A stretch of DNA of 64,000 nt from contig NZ_JAEUAK010000008.1 of assembly GCF_019511345.1 (NCBI RefSeq), forward strand, positions 124,001 to 188,000. The letters are read 5' to 3'. The stretch is from Rhizobium mesosinicum (GTDB lineage: Bacteria > Pseudomonadota > Alphaproteobacteria > Rhizobiales > Rhizobiaceae). Each line of letters opens with the position of its first letter. Position 1 is the stretch's first letter. This document shows, one piece after another, positions 42,278-51,428 of the stretch. Below the pieces are notes generated by a model. That model searched no databases. It was not told where the DNA came from and saw nothing but the letters and a program-made list of their open reading frames with translations. Both the position numbers and the translations under genes were made by a program.

Positions 42278-42460
42278 TCAGGATGAAACGACGGGTAAGC
42301 CCGCCCGCGTCTTCTGGCGCTCGCGGCGTTCGTCCTGCCTTGTTTCGCGCTGTCTCAAGCGCAGCCGTTTGCGAACATCCTGAAGCTTTTCGGCATCGGA
42401 GGCTTTTTCGGGCTGCGGTGCGCGGAAGAGATTTTCCGCTGCACGCTTGTCGGTGGTCAT
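42278..42460 (-). CDS. Small highly charged hypothetical protein
   Basis: A 60-residue protein with a long Arg/Glu/Gln helix (R-K-R-L-R-L-R-Q-R-E-T-R-Q-D-E-R-R-E-R-Q). AGAGGA lies upstream of the ATG. The composition fits a coiled or disordered nucleic-acid-binding peptide. No family is recognised. Confidence 0.5.
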   Translation of the reverse strand: MTTDKRAAENLFRAPQPEKASDAEKLQDVRKRLRLRQRETRQDERRERQKTRAGLPVVSS

Positions 42461-42520
42461 ATTGCGATCCTCTCGGAGGGTGGGCGGGACGGCCGAAAGG
42501 CCGTCGCGCCGGGGCGGGCG

Positions 42521-42661
42521 TTATTTCTTCTTGTCGCTGCCCGTGCTGCTGCTTGCCATCTTGACCTGCGTACCGGGAGCGGCGGCAGGTGCCGCTGAGG
42601 CAGAGCGGTCTTTCTTCGGTTTGCGGGCTTCTTTGTTGCTGCGCACTTGACCCTTGGCCAT
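42521..42661 (-). CDS. 46-residue lysine-rich hypothetical protein
   Basis: A short ORF with a strong AGGAGG site before the ATG at 42661. The protein starts M-A-K-G-Q-V-R-S-N-K-E-A-R-K-P-K-K and has an Ala/Pro-rich middle and a Lys-rich end. The first 18 residues look like a small family seen in rhizobia and other proteobacteria. Likely a basic nucleic-acid or ribosome-associated peptide; function unknown. Confidence 0.6.
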   Translation of the reverse strand: MAKGQVRSNKEARKPKKDRSASAAPAAAPGTQVKMASSSTGSDKKK

Positions 42662-42739
42662 GGTTTCCTCCTGGTGTGGTGATGCGGGACAGATCAGGTA
42701 TTGCAGCCTGCCGCCGGCTGGCCGGCGGTCGCCGCGGTA

Positions 42740-43036
42740 TCAAAGGGGCAGGGGTCTGATGCCGGAACGCTTGTCCAGAGAAGCTGCCAATGTGGAAAGA
42801 CGCAACTGCCCCAGGGAATGGACAGGCCGTGCGTTTGTTCCCCGCCCGGCCTGCGGCCCGTGGCTGAAATCGGGAAAAGCGGCGAAACTTCCGACGGCTT
42901 CGAAACGATCACGCTGCTGCCGGGCGGCGTCTTCGGCACGATTGAGAATACCGAGCGCCACATTCTCGCGGTAGGCGAATGCGCCGGTTCGGATGAGATT
43001 GCGCGACAGACTTGACGGATAAAAGTCGGAAGACAT
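42740..43036 (-). CDS. Hypothetical protein
   Basis: A 98-residue frame with an excellent AAAGGAGGA ribosome site before its ATG. The sequence (R-E-N-V-A-L-G-I-L-N-R-A-E-D-A-A-R) suggests one or two helices and a disordered end. No family is recognised, and codon texture is ambiguous, so this is a tentative gene. Confidence 0.45.
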   Translation of the reverse strand: MSSDFYPSSLSRNLIRTGAFAYRENVALGILNRAEDAARQQRDRFEAVGSFAAFPDFSHGPQAGRGTNARPVHSLGQLRLSTLAASLDKRSGIRPLPL

Positions 43037-43270
43037 CGCGTCCTCCTTTCGTTGGGGCCAGGGCTAACGCCCGAACCGGCAGCGCCCTTGAAGTGGCTGC
43101 CGATGTTCGAATGCTGCGCCTATTCCGTGCTTTACGCAAGGGCGTTCTCGCAGGATAGGTTTCCCGGCGGCTGTCGCAGCGCAAACTTTTCGAATATTGT
43201 GGCGATGGCCAGAGCCGTTAATCTGACCGCGCCTATTTCAGTCATGGAAATCGAAGGTGGGACATCAAGG

Positions 43271-43894
43271 ATGAGTATCGCCGTTTTGACGACCTATATT
43301 CTCGTCGTGCTCGGGCTGATGGTGATTCCAGGGCCGGCGACGCTTTTGGTTCTCGCCCGATCGGTCAGCGGCGGCAGGCGGGCCGGCATTGCAACGGGGC
43401 TCGGCATCGGGGTCGGCGATCTCATCCATTCCACCATGGCGACCTTCGGCCTTTCGGCTTTGCTCGCCACTTCGGCGCTCGCCTTCGAGGTGGTCAAATA
43501 CATCGGCGTGGCCTATCTCATCTATCTCGGATACCGGGCCTTCATCGAAAAGCCCGGCAATCTCGATATGGCGGCTGCGCCTGAGATCAGCCCCGGCAAG
43601 GCTTTCCGGCAGGGGATATTCACGGAGATCCTGAACCCGAAGACGGCGCTCTTCTTCCTCGCCTTCCTGCCGCAATTCGTCCATCCCGAGAGCGGATCGG
43701 TGATCGGGCAATTCGCGCTGCTCGGCATCATCTTCGTGGCGCTCAGCATCTGCGTGACCTCGGCGCTTGCGATCGGTGCCGGCTCGGTGCGCGGCTGGCT
43801 CAACAGGAACAGGACGATCGGCCGCTGGCAGGGCAAGGTGATCGGCTCGATCTACATGGCGCTTGGTGTAAGGCTGGCGTTTCAGCAGCAATGA
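43271..43894 (+). CDS. LysE/RhtB family exporter
   Basis: A 207-residue membrane protein with six predicted helices. The first contains the LysE-family motif V-I-P-G-P-A-T-L-L-V (near 20-30), and N-P-K-T-A-L-F-F near 135 is also typical. It exports amino acids or related metabolites, or possibly quorum lactones, driven by the proton gradient. The start at 43271 gives the normal length; in-frame codons upstream add an unlikely leader. Its stop overlaps the start of the PhnD-like gene by four bases. Confidence 0.85.
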   Translation: MSIAVLTTYILVVLGLMVIPGPATLLVLARSVSGGRRAGIATGLGIGVGDLIHSTMATFGLSALLATSALAFEVVKYIGVAYLIYLGYRAFIEKPGNLDMAAAPEISPGKAFRQGIFTEILNPKTALFFLAFLPQFVHPESGSVIGQFALLGIIFVALSICVTSALAIGAGSVRGWLNRNRTIGRWQGKVIGSIYMALGVRLAFQQQ

Positions 43895-44757
43895 GTGCTG
43901 TGCAATTGGGTTCCCTGCAGGCCGCGACAGAGGCGGGAAGCGCCGTGTTTCTCGCAAGTATGGCGATGTATGTCAGTCCGCCGCCGCTTGCGGCTGCCAG
44001 CGGCGAGTTCTGGGCATTTCTTCGCAAGGAGTTGGCAGCGGCAGGGCTTGCAGGTTTGCCGGAAGCTCTGGATAGCGACATTGCTCATGACGAAGCCTGG
44101 CTTCGGCCCAATCTCCTGCTCTCGCAGGCCTGCGGCTATCCCTATGTGAAGACCTTGCGGGGCAGGGTGCGGCTGGTGGCAACGCCGGTTTATTCCCATC
44201 CCGGCTGCGACGGACCGTTGATGCGCAGCTTCATCATCGTCAGCAGGACGAACGTGGCCGGATCGCTGGCGGATCTGCGCGGCAGCATTGCGGCCATCAA
44301 CAGTCCCGACAGCAATTCCGGCAGCAATCTCTTCCGGGCATCCGTGGCGCCGCTTGCCGAAAATGGCCGGTTCTTCGCCGGCGTCATCGAGACCGGCAGC
44401 CATGGGGCGAGCATCGATGCGGTCTCGCAGGGAAGGGCGGATTGCGCGGCGATCGACTGCATCACCTTCGGGAATATCCAGCGTTTCGATCCGCAGCGGC
44501 TTCGCGGCGTGCGCGTCCTTGCCGAGACCGTTTCCGGGCCGGGATTGCCCTTCATCACGGCGGGAGATGCTTCGGACGAGCAGGTGACGCTGCTGCGGCA
44601 GGCACTTGCCGCCGCCATTGCAGAGCCCTCGCTCGCAGCCGTGCGGGACACGCTGGGGCTTGTCCGCTTCGAAGTGCTTTCCGACGAGGATTACGAACCG
44701 CTGCTGAAGCTCGCGGACGAGGCGATTGCCGGCGGCTACAGCGAATTCGGAGCATAG
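43891..44757 (+). CDS. PhnD-like substrate-binding protein without signal peptide
   Basis: A 288-residue protein matching the phosphate/phosphonate-binding PhnD family (S-I-A-A-I-N-S-P-D-S-N-S-G-S-N near 130 and D-C-A-A-I-D-C near 185). The N-terminus has no signal peptide or lipobox, so it should stay in the cytoplasm. No ABC permease or ATPase is nearby. Its ATGA overlap with the lysE-type gene shows tight coupling, so it may act as a soluble ligand sensor or chaperone for that exporter; this is inference. Confidence 0.8.
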   Translation: MSAVQLGSLQAATEAGSAVFLASMAMYVSPPPLAAASGEFWAFLRKELAAAGLAGLPEALDSDIAHDEAWLRPNLLLSQACGYPYVKTLRGRVRLVATPVYSHPGCDGPLMRSFIIVSRTNVAGSLADLRGSIAAINSPDSNSGSNLFRASVAPLAENGRFFAGVIETGSHGASIDAVSQGRADCAAIDCITFGNIQRFDPQRLRGVRVLAETVSGPGLPFITAGDASDEQVTLLRQALAAAIAEPSLAAVRDTLGLVRFEVLSDEDYEPLLKLADEAIAGGYSEFGA

Positions 44758-44806
44758 ATGTGAAACACCTCCCGCGAGCCGTGTCAGGTGCGGATGGCCG
44801 CTGCCG

Positions 44807-45190
44807 TTACTGTCTGATCGCAGCCAGCTGCCGTTCGAAGCTGGCGAGATCGAAATAGTCGCGCCAGACGGTGATTTTGCCACTCTCCACCGTGATCGTG
44901 CCCATGACTGGCAGGGTGATCCGGCTGCCGCTTTCATGGGTGAAGATATCTATGCGCTCGTTCAGCACGACATTGCCTGATGCGGCGATTTCCGTGACCT
45001 GCCAGTCCACCTTGAAGGCGGTGCCGATGCCGAAATCGGCGTGGAATTTGCGGACGTTTTGGCGGCCCACGATATCGGGCAGGGGCACGTTGTCGTAGAG
45101 CACGTCGTCCGAGAGCATGGCCAGCGCCTCCTCGATGCGGTTGGCGCTCCAATGGGCGAAGAAGGTTTTTGCGGTTTCGAGAGGTGACAT
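44807..45190 (-). CDS. Limonene-epoxide-hydrolase/SnoaL-like protein
   Basis: A 127-residue protein of the NTF2-like cone fold (limonene-1,2-epoxide hydrolase or SnoaL group). The motif Y-D-N-V-P-L-P near 33 and the Asp/Arg pattern (E-R-I-D-I-F and V-W-R-D-Y-F-D) are typical. CGGAGAAG precedes the ATG. It lies 12 bp downstream of an NADPH-dependent reductase gene, and a divergent LysR regulator probably controls both. Confidence 0.78.
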   Translation of the reverse strand: MSPLETAKTFFAHWSANRIEEALAMLSDDVLYDNVPLPDIVGRQNVRKFHADFGIGTAFKVDWQVTEIAASGNVVLNERIDIFTHESGSRITLPVMGTITVESGKITVWRDYFDLASFERQLAAIRQ

Positions 45191-45202
45191 GCTGCTTCTC
45201 CG

Positions 45203-45802
45203 TCAGCCGAACTTGACGAGGTTCAGGGCCGGCAGCGGGCCACCGGGGAATTGCGTCAGGGCCGCACCCACCTTGAGCAAGCCGAGGTCGACGCCGGTAA
45301 AGCCAAGGCGGGCGATGAGATCGGCGACTTCGGCCTTCGCTTGGGCATCGTCGCCCGAATAGAACAGTAGGCGGCTGCCGCCTTCGGCATGCGGGTCGGC
45401 CGAGACGAGATTGGCGAACAGGTGGTTGAAGGCCTTCACCAGGCGGGCGCCTGGCACAAGATCGGCGACGATTTCGCTGGAGAGGCGGCCGTTAAGTTCG
45501 GCCGGCTTGAAGAGCGGCGCCTCGATCGGGTTATTGGCATCGATGACGATGCGGCCGGCCCAATCCGGCAGGCCGGCAAGGGCGGAAGGCAGCTTCGACC
45601 AAGGCACGGCGACGAGGACAATATCGGCCTTTGCCGCCTCTTCGATGGTGCCGGCGGTGATATGCGGGGCGAGTTCGGCGGTCAGCTCGGCCAGCGTTTC
45701 CGGACCGCGGCTGTTGGCGATGGTGGCGGCGATGCCGTTGCGGGCAAGAGCGCGGGCGAAGGCGGAACCGATATTGCCGGCGCCGATGATGCCGATGGAC
45801 AT
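45203..45802 (-). CDS. NADPH-dependent F420-reductase-like dehydrogenase
   Basis: A 199-residue Rossmann protein with G-I-I-G-A-G-N-I-G-S-A at residues 3-13 and N-S-R-G-P near 30, the NADP-binding pattern of the F420H2:NADP oxidoreductase / YqcI-like group. Many bacteria without F420 carry members, where the substrate is unknown. The start at 45802 has AAAGGAAA upstream. It is divergent from a LysR regulator and first in an operon with the SnoaL-like gene. Confidence 0.8.
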   Translation of the reverse strand: MSIGIIGAGNIGSAFARALARNGIAATIANSRGPETLAELTAELAPHITAGTIEEAAKADIVLVAVPWSKLPSALAGLPDWAGRIVIDANNPIEAPLFKPAELNGRLSSEIVADLVPGARLVKAFNHLFANLVSADPHAEGGSRLLFYSGDDAQAKAEVADLIARLGFTGVDLGLLKVGAALTQFPGGPLPALNLVKFG

Positions 45803-45891
45803 GGGAGGTTTTCCTTTCTGGATGGCGTGTTGGTTTCGATGCAGCCAATATCGCACCGTCATTCCCCTTTGATTAGACAGGAGTTGCTGCT

Positions 45892-45920
45892 ATCAGTTTC
45901 AAGTCTTCCTTGAAGGTGAT
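45892..45920. promoter_or_regulatory. Putative LysR binding site
   Basis: ATCA-N2-TTCAAG and CTTGAA-N2-TGAT form a 12-bp-arm inverted repeat (10 of 12 matched) with a 5-bp centre. It lies 22 bp before the LysR start and between it and the divergent dehydrogenase operon. Confidence 0.55.
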
Positions 45921-45942
45921 TGGCGATGGCGAGGCTTCTGAG

Positions 45943-46872
45943 ATGGAGAGTTTGGCAAATCTGGAATCCTTCGTGCGCAGCGCCGAGCTTGGCGGCTTTT
46001 CGGCGGCCGCCAGACGCCTCGGCCTCACGCCGGCGGCGGTCAGCCGCAATGTGGCGGCGCTCGAAGCCAATCTGAGACTTCGGCTCTTTCATCGCAGCAC
46101 GCGCAGCCTGACGCTGACGGAGGCGGGCGAGCGCTTTCTTCTCTCCGTGCGCGATCATCTCGAAGGGCTGCAGGGGGCGATTGCCGAAATCTCCGAGGAG
46201 CAGGCGGAGCCGGCGGGCGTGCTGAAGGTCAGCCTGCCGCCGGGTTTAGGCACGGGCTATATCCTGCCGATGCTGCCTGATTTCATGAAACGCTATCCGC
46301 TGGTGCGGCCGGAATGGATGTTCGAGAATCGGCAGGTGGATCTGATCGGGGAGGGTTACGATGCGGCGATCGGCGGCGGCTTCGAGCTTGCCTCGGGCGT
46401 TGTGGCGCGGCCTCTTGCGCCGGCTCATCTCGTGGCGGTGGCGTCACCCGCCTATATGCAGGGCCGCGTGCCGCCGGTCGATCCGGCCGGGCTCGCAGGG
46501 CTCGACGGCATCGTCCTGAAGTCGATCAATACCGGGCGCATCCCGCTGCGGCAGATGCGTAACGCCGCGGGAGAGGAACAGCCTGTCGATCTCGCGCCAA
46601 AGATTGTCGTCAACGATCCGGCTGCCATGCGCGGTGCCGCCCTTCTCGGTCTCGGCGTCACGCTGATCTCGAAACCCGATGCGCTGCCTTATCTCGACAG
46701 CGGCGAACTGATCCGGCTCGTGCCCTCCTGGTATGTCGATATAGGGCCGATCTCGATCTATTACGCCAATAAGACGCTGCTGCCGCTGAAGACGCGGGTG
46801 TTCGTCGATTTCGTCATCGAGGCTTTTCAGGGGCAGCGGCTGGCCGAACGCTTTGCCGGCAGTATCGGCTAA
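45943..46872 (+). CDS. LysR family transcriptional regulator
   Basis: A 309-residue LysR protein. The N-terminal helix-turn-helix (G-F-S-A-A-A-R-R-L-G-L-T-P-A-A-V-S-R, about 18-37) is followed by the two-lobed effector domain (90-300). The start at 45943 gives the standard family N-terminus. It probably regulates the divergent dehydrogenase/SnoaL operon across the inverted repeat at 45892-45920. Its stop overlaps the end of a convergent small gene by four bases. Confidence 0.9.
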   Translation: MESLANLESFVRSAELGGFSAAARRLGLTPAAVSRNVAALEANLRLRLFHRSTRSLTLTEAGERFLLSVRDHLEGLQGAIAEISEEQAEPAGVLKVSLPPGLGTGYILPMLPDFMKRYPLVRPEWMFENRQVDLIGEGYDAAIGGGFELASGVVARPLAPAHLVAVASPAYMQGRVPPVDPAGLAGLDGIVLKSINTGRIPLRQMRNAAGEEQPVDLAPKIVVNDPAAMRGAALLGLGVTLISKPDALPYLDSGELIRLVPSWYVDIGPISIYYANKTLLPLKTRVFVDFVIEAFQGQRLAERFAGSIG

Positions 46873-47144
46873 GGCGTGTCGGGCCGGTAGCCGAGCACGA
46901 AGGCGATGACTTTCTGCGACGACATTTCGCAGGGTTTCAGGGTGCTGCCGCTGGTCTCCAGCAGGTAGAGGTTGAAGCTGACGATATCGGTGCCGGCGAG
47001 ATCTTCGGCATAGAGCCAGATGCGCTTGCCATCGGCCGAGCGCTTGACGGTCGCGCCCCAGCGGCCGGCCTCGAAGCTGCCTTCACTGTAGCCTTCTGGG
47101 ATGAGGGCGAGTGCGCGGGTGAAGTTGTCGTTTGCGGCGCTCAT
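46869..47144 (-). CDS. Small hypothetical protein
   Basis: A 91-residue soluble protein, alpha/beta by appearance (G-K-R-I-W-L-Y-A-E-D-L-A-G-T-D-I-V-S-F-N near 45-60), with one Cys. It is convergent with and overlaps the LysR gene end, and lies 45 bp upstream of the HlyD gene in the same direction as it. I recognise no family. Confidence 0.6.
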   Translation of the reverse strand: MSAANDNFTRALALIPEGYSEGSFEAGRWGATVKRSADGKRIWLYAEDLAGTDIVSFNLYLLETSGSTLKPCEMSSQKVIAFVLGYRPDTP

Positions 47145-47189
47145 CTCGGCCGATCTACTGGAAACCAGGCTCGTCTTCCTCTATGCCCT

Positions 47190-48416
47190 TCAATGCCCCG
47201 TCAGCACCAGCGTCTGAACCGGCAGCAACAGCGCCTGCATACGCAGGATCATGGCGTGCACCACGCCGACCGCATCGATGACATGCAGGCCGATCCACTT
47301 GAAGGTGCCGATACCGGGATCGGCGAGCGCATCGTGGTTGTTGGTATAGGCGTTGGCGATGCAGCTGCCGCCGGGCGGCACGTCATCGAGGCCGCCGGGG
47401 AAGAGGGGCTGCAGGAAGACCGTCAGCGTGCCGGGTTTTGCCAGTTGCGTGACGTCGACCAGCTGATCTGTAGGGCGTAGCTGGCCGGCGGCGATGACAT
47501 CCTGCACCTCGGTGACGACGAGCGGGATGATGGTGAAGGGTTTGCCGACACAGGTGGCCTCGGCCACCATGCCGGGCTTCATGACCTGCGCCTCGATCTG
47601 GCCGAAACCGGCAACCAGCGTGCCGCGGCCGGCCTCTTCCGGAACGAGGATGCCGGCCGGACGCAGCATGGCGTTCAGCACGTCGCCGCGCCGCAGCGTG
47701 AACTGCTGGACGGTGCCGCTGACGCCGGCCTTGACGACTGTCTTGTCAAGCTCGACCTGGGCCTGCGCCAGGGCCGCCTCGGCGCTCGCTTTCTTTGCCG
47801 GCAGGAGGACGTTGAGTTTCGTCTGCAGCGTTTCCTTGTTGGCGTAGGCGGCGCTGACCATGCCGCGCTGGCTTTCGACCGTATTGGTGAGCCGGTCCAC
47901 CTCGCGGCGGGCAACGGCGTCGTTCTTCAGAAGCTGGGTCTTCATCTGCAGTTCGTCGATCGAGACCTGCAGGGCGCCTTCGGCCTGGCGGATCACCCCG
48001 TCGGCACTGGCAAGCTCGCTTTCGGCCACCTTGGTTTCGGCATCGACCTCGGCAATCTGTTTATGCGCCACATCAAGGGCCGCCTTCTGGGCGGAATCGT
48101 CGAGGCGGAAGAGCGGCGCGCCGGCCGCGACCTTCTGATTGACGCCGACATAGACCTCGTCGACCCGTCCGATGGCTTCCGGCAGTATGGTGACGGTGCG
48201 GAAGACGGCAGTGACGCTCTTCGTGGAGGGGTGGAAATAGAAGATCATGGTGATGAGCGAGATGGTGAGCAGCAGACAGGCGGTTATGCCCCAGCGCAAC
48301 TCGTACCACATGCTGTAGAGCGTGATTTCGCGGCCGATGCGCTTGTCCTGGACGTAGCGCCGGTAGAGATAGTCGGGGAGGATGGTCAGCATCGAGCAGA
48401 GCGTGAGTTCGAGCAT
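47190..48416 (-). CDS. HlyD family membrane-fusion (adaptor) protein
   Basis: A 408-residue periplasmic adaptor. A membrane helix lies near 40-60 and a lipoyl-like beta domain near 80-120 (R-V-D-E-V-Y-V-G-V-N-Q-K-V). A long alpha-helical hairpin with coiled-coil heptads (about 120-230) is followed by a return barrel. It would link an inner-membrane pump to the envelope. The start at 48416 follows two bases after the stop of its membrane partner (TGACATG). This YibH/YiaV-type pair lacks a classical ABC or RND pump. Confidence 0.82.
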   Translation of the reverse strand: MLELTLCSMLTILPDYLYRRYVQDKRIGREITLYSMWYELRWGITACLLLTISLITMIFYFHPSTKSVTAVFRTVTILPEAIGRVDEVYVGVNQKVAAGAPLFRLDDSAQKAALDVAHKQIAEVDAETKVAESELASADGVIRQAEGALQVSIDELQMKTQLLKNDAVARREVDRLTNTVESQRGMVSAAYANKETLQTKLNVLLPAKKASAEAALAQAQVELDKTVVKAGVSGTVQQFTLRRGDVLNAMLRPAGILVPEEAGRGTLVAGFGQIEAQVMKPGMVAEATCVGKPFTIIPLVVTEVQDVIAAGQLRPTDQLVDVTQLAKPGTLTVFLQPLFPGGLDDVPPGGSCIANAYTNNHDALADPGIGTFKWIGLHVIDAVGVVHAMILRMQALLLPVQTLVLTGH

Positions 48417-48417
48417 G

Positions 48418-49170
48418 TCAGATCTCCTCCCCCCGCGGACCGGTCTTGAGGGCCGGCTGGGTCGTCTGCGCGCCGGGCTCCTGGCCATCATGCAGCAGAT
48501 TTGCCGGGCGGGGCGGCTGCGGATGCGTAGCGGCGGCCGGCACCGGCGCGATCGGCGCGCCTTTGACCGGGGCATTGGCGGCTGGGGCATTGGTGGCTGG
48601 GATCGCGATCACCGGCGCACCGGCCGCCCGCTCAGCGACTGCCGGAACAGTGGCCGCCGGCGGGATGCTGGCGCGGCCGGCTTCGGCATCGCGGCTTGCG
48701 AGCCGGGCCAGCGAGCGGGCGATCGAATAGAGCGGCGTCGAAAAATCGGGGATGCGCACGAGGGCGAGCAGCAGGCCGATGATCCAGTAGATGTGATTGT
48801 GGGTGAAGAGCGAGATCAGCGCCAGCACCGCGACGATCTCCAGCTGGCCCTTGTTGGCCCGGTGGGCGATCCGTTCGGGAACGGCGTGGAGCTGGAAGTA
48901 AAAATTGCCGATGACAAGAAGGATCACCAGCAACAGCACGACGACGGCGACGAATAGATAATCGGTCTCACCCGGCGCGGTGATGAAGCCCGGCACGTGG
49001 TTGGTCAGAGCGGCGTGATAGGGCTGTGCTGCTGCCCCATCGGCTGCCATTGCGGTTTGGGCAGCCAGGAATGCTGTTACGGCTGTCGCGCCGACGGCGC
49101 TCCAGTGGCGGCTGCGCTGCCTTGTCGTCTTGCGTTGATGCCCCATGCCCATGTTCCCCCCGAACGGCAT
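48418..49170 (-). CDS. Small inner-membrane partner of the HlyD protein
   Basis: A 250-residue protein. An N-terminal hydrophobic segment (about 27-42) may be a signal anchor. Two further helices (about 70-90 and 112-130, with H-N-H-I-Y-W-I-I-G) lie before a long Pro/Ala-rich cytoplasmic tail. Genes of this kind (YiaW-like) travel with HlyD adaptors of unknown cargo. It is first in the two-gene operon. Confidence 0.65.
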   Translation of the reverse strand: MPFGGNMGMGHQRKTTRQRSRHWSAVGATAVTAFLAAQTAMAADGAAAQPYHAALTNHVPGFITAPGETDYLFVAVVVLLLVILLVIGNFYFQLHAVPERIAHRANKGQLEIVAVLALISLFTHNHIYWIIGLLLALVRIPDFSTPLYSIARSLARLASRDAEAGRASIPPAATVPAVAERAAGAPVIAIPATNAPAANAPVKGAPIAPVPAAATHPQPPRPANLLHDGQEPGAQTTQPALKTGPRGEEI

Positions 49171-49337
49171 TTTAGTGTGGCCTTAAGTTTAGGCTCTTTG
49201 TGCGCGACACGGAAGTGGGCAACCGGGAGCAGGGCGTAAAACTCCATGTCCCAAGCCGGGCAAAAGGCGAATTCCACGCGGGAACAACCTTGCCGCCTAT
49301 GTGTTTGTCTGCTTCCAGGCACAGAGGAGTACCACTG

Positions 49338-49787
49338 ATGGTAACAATGGTTGGCAACGAATCGGACATCAAGGAACTGGTCAAGGATCTGATCTATCTC
49401 GAACATGATGCGATTGCGGCCTATGATTCCTGCATCGAGCGCCTCGACAACAAGCTGTTCGCCGGCCAGATCGCGGCATTCAAGACGGATCATCTACAGC
49501 ATCTCGACGTGCTCAGGGAAATGGCGCGCGAACTCGGCATTGAGGCGCCGGCCGAAGGCGACATGAAGCAGATGCTGACGACGGGCAAGATCGCGCTTGC
49601 CGATATGATCGGCGACGGCGCCATCCTCAAGGCGATGAAGATCAACGAAGACGATACGGTCACTGCCTATCAGCGCGCCTTGCGCCACGAAGACGCCATC
49701 CCGGCATCGAAGGCCTTCTTCATGAAGGCGCATCTCGATGAAGAGCGTCATCGCGCCTGGATGGAGGAGACTGCGAAGAACGCGTGA
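49338..49787 (+). CDS. Ferritin-like four-helix-bundle protein (PA2169/DUF2383 type)
   Basis: A 149-residue helical protein. Glu and His residues suited to a di-iron site are visible in two helices (L-E-H-D-A-I-A-A-Y and the late H-L-D-E-E-R-H-R). GAGGAG lies eight bases before the ATG at 49338; the frame upstream is leader. It is divergent from the HlyD operon. The family is linked to stress, but its reaction is unproven. Confidence 0.8.
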   Translation: MVTMVGNESDIKELVKDLIYLEHDAIAAYDSCIERLDNKLFAGQIAAFKTDHLQHLDVLREMARELGIEAPAEGDMKQMLTTGKIALADMIGDGAILKAMKINEDDTVTAYQRALRHEDAIPASKAFFMKAHLDEERHRAWMEETAKNA

Positions 49788-49976
49788 TGCGGCCTTGGGC
49801 TGGAGGTCGACGGATGGATGGTTGCGCGAAGATCTGGCGCGGTCACTGCGTCCATTGCTACAGGGGTGCTGAAACGCGCGTCGAACTAGCGGCGGTTTTG
49901 TCAGATCCCCGGCACAGGTGTAAAGCCAGGCATACCTGACAGATGTTCGGAGACATAGCTGACAGCCCCCGAACCA

Positions 49977-50774
49977 TCAGCGCCCGGAGTCCTCCAGCCT
50001 ATGCCGCATCCAGATATTCGGCTCCACATAGAGGCCCGTGCTGCTTTCGCAATCGGCGATTAATGGCGTCAGGCCGCCTTCGACGTGATACGGCCCCGAT
50101 ACGGGGAAGCGCAACCCGCTCCATTCCGTCCATTGCGCCAACGGCGCCTCAACCCGCATCGAGCGCGGGGCGATTTTCACGAGCCGGGCGCCAAGCTGCC
50201 AATGCTTGCGCACCCACGGGTCGAAGGGGGCGCCGTCGGCTGTCGTCCAGCTTATATAGTCCGCGAAGGATGTCAGAGGATAAGCCGGTTTTTTCGTGGG
50301 TCGCACAGGTGCGACGAGCGCATGGAGGTCGTTTTGCCGGGCGCTTGTCTTCATGTTTGCGATCAGGCGTTCGGCGAGATCCGAGCCGCGCATGTCGGGC
50401 GAGACGACGATCGCAAGCGCGGAGAGGGCGTTGGGCCTTTGCCCGGATCTGTGGGCTTCGACGCCACCGGCAAGAACCGCATCCCATCCCTCATCGGGCA
50501 GGGAGGTGTCGTCATCGGGCTCAGGCCAGTAGAAGGGAATGCTGTTCGATGTCGCCAGAACCCATTCGTTTCCATGCTCGTCCTGGCCGACGACGAGGAA
50601 CTGGTGGCGGCGTAAGCGTTCCGAGAAGAGCCTGTCCCAATATTTAATGACGGCCGCATCCCCACCAATGAATTTCGGCCAGACGGCCGCACCAAGCTCG
50701 TCGAAAGCCGGAATGAGGTCGGGCCTCTCTTCGGCGGATACCAGGGTGATCTCGTTAAAGGCTTCTTTCATCAT
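49977..50774 (-). CDS. GNAT-fold acetyltransferase-like protein
   Basis: A 265-residue protein with a GNAT-like core: A-L-A-I-V-V-S-P-D-M-R-G-S-D-L-A near residues 115-130 resembles the acetyl-CoA loop, but the usual Gly-x-Gly is altered to G-S-D-L-A. The C-terminal half is longer than a simple GNAT domain. ATG at 50774 or 50771 is possible. No substrate is suggested by the neighbours. Confidence 0.6.
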   Translation of the reverse strand: MMKEAFNEITLVSAEERPDLIPAFDELGAAVWPKFIGGDAAVIKYWDRLFSERLRRHQFLVVGQDEHGNEWVLATSNSIPFYWPEPDDDTSLPDEGWDAVLAGGVEAHRSGQRPNALSALAIVVSPDMRGSDLAERLIANMKTSARQNDLHALVAPVRPTKKPAYPLTSFADYISWTTADGAPFDPWVRKHWQLGARLVKIAPRSMRVEAPLAQWTEWSGLRFPVSGPYHVEGGLTPLIADCESSTGLYVEPNIWMRHRLEDSGR

Positions 50775-50905
50775 GCGCGAACATTCCCGAATCCATCGAT
50801 GCGAACACATGCAGTCGGTCTTAACAGGCTGCCATACGCAACCTTTTGTTTATTTTCCGATCCTAAGTTCGCTCAGGATGTGCGCGTACAGGGGGCGTGA
50901 GGCAA

Positions 50906-51337
50906 ATGGGATATGATCTTCATATCACCCGCAAAGAAAACTGGTTCGATGCAACCCCGGGTGTTTCGCTTCAGGACTGGCTGGATTATGTGGCTGATGA
51001 CCCCGAACTCAGGCACGACGGTTTTGCCGAGGCTGCCGCTGCAGGAGGCAAGGTTCTCCGCGTCGAACAAGAGGGTCTGTGCGTCTGGACGGCCTATTCC
51101 GGTGGCGAGCGGGGTAATGATGTATGCTGGCTTGCCTGGAGCGAGAGTGACAATATCGACGCCAAGAACCCCGATCCGGAAATTCGCCGCAAGATGTGGT
51201 CGATCGCGCAGCGTCTCGGCGCCAGAGTGCAGGGCGACGAGGGAGAGTTCTATGGCCCCGATGGTGAACCCGTAGCGGAAATCGCGTCGGCATCAGAGTC
51301 ACCGACCGCGAAGCGTCCGTGGTGGCGTTTCTGGTAA
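50906..51337 (+). CDS. Hypothetical protein
   Basis: A 143-residue protein starting M-G-Y-D-L-H-I-T-R-K-E-N-W. A Trp-rich alpha/beta pattern (D-V-C-W-L-A-W and P-W-W-R-F-W at the end) is visible. The N-terminus G-Y-D-L-H-I-T-R is typical of a small family of soluble proteins common in proteobacteria and phage-flank regions. Function unknown. Confidence 0.6.
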   Translation: MGYDLHITRKENWFDATPGVSLQDWLDYVADDPELRHDGFAEAAAAGGKVLRVEQEGLCVWTAYSGGERGNDVCWLAWSESDNIDAKNPDPEIRRKMWSIAQRLGARVQGDEGEFYGPDGEPVAEIASASESPTAKRPWWRFW

Positions 51338-51428
51338 CAGCGGGATTTCGCAAAGAGTGGGGCTCCCGTTCCGAGCCGAACAGTCATGGAGAGTGTCTGA
51401 GTGAACTCATCCCGTTTGGAGAAGGCTG

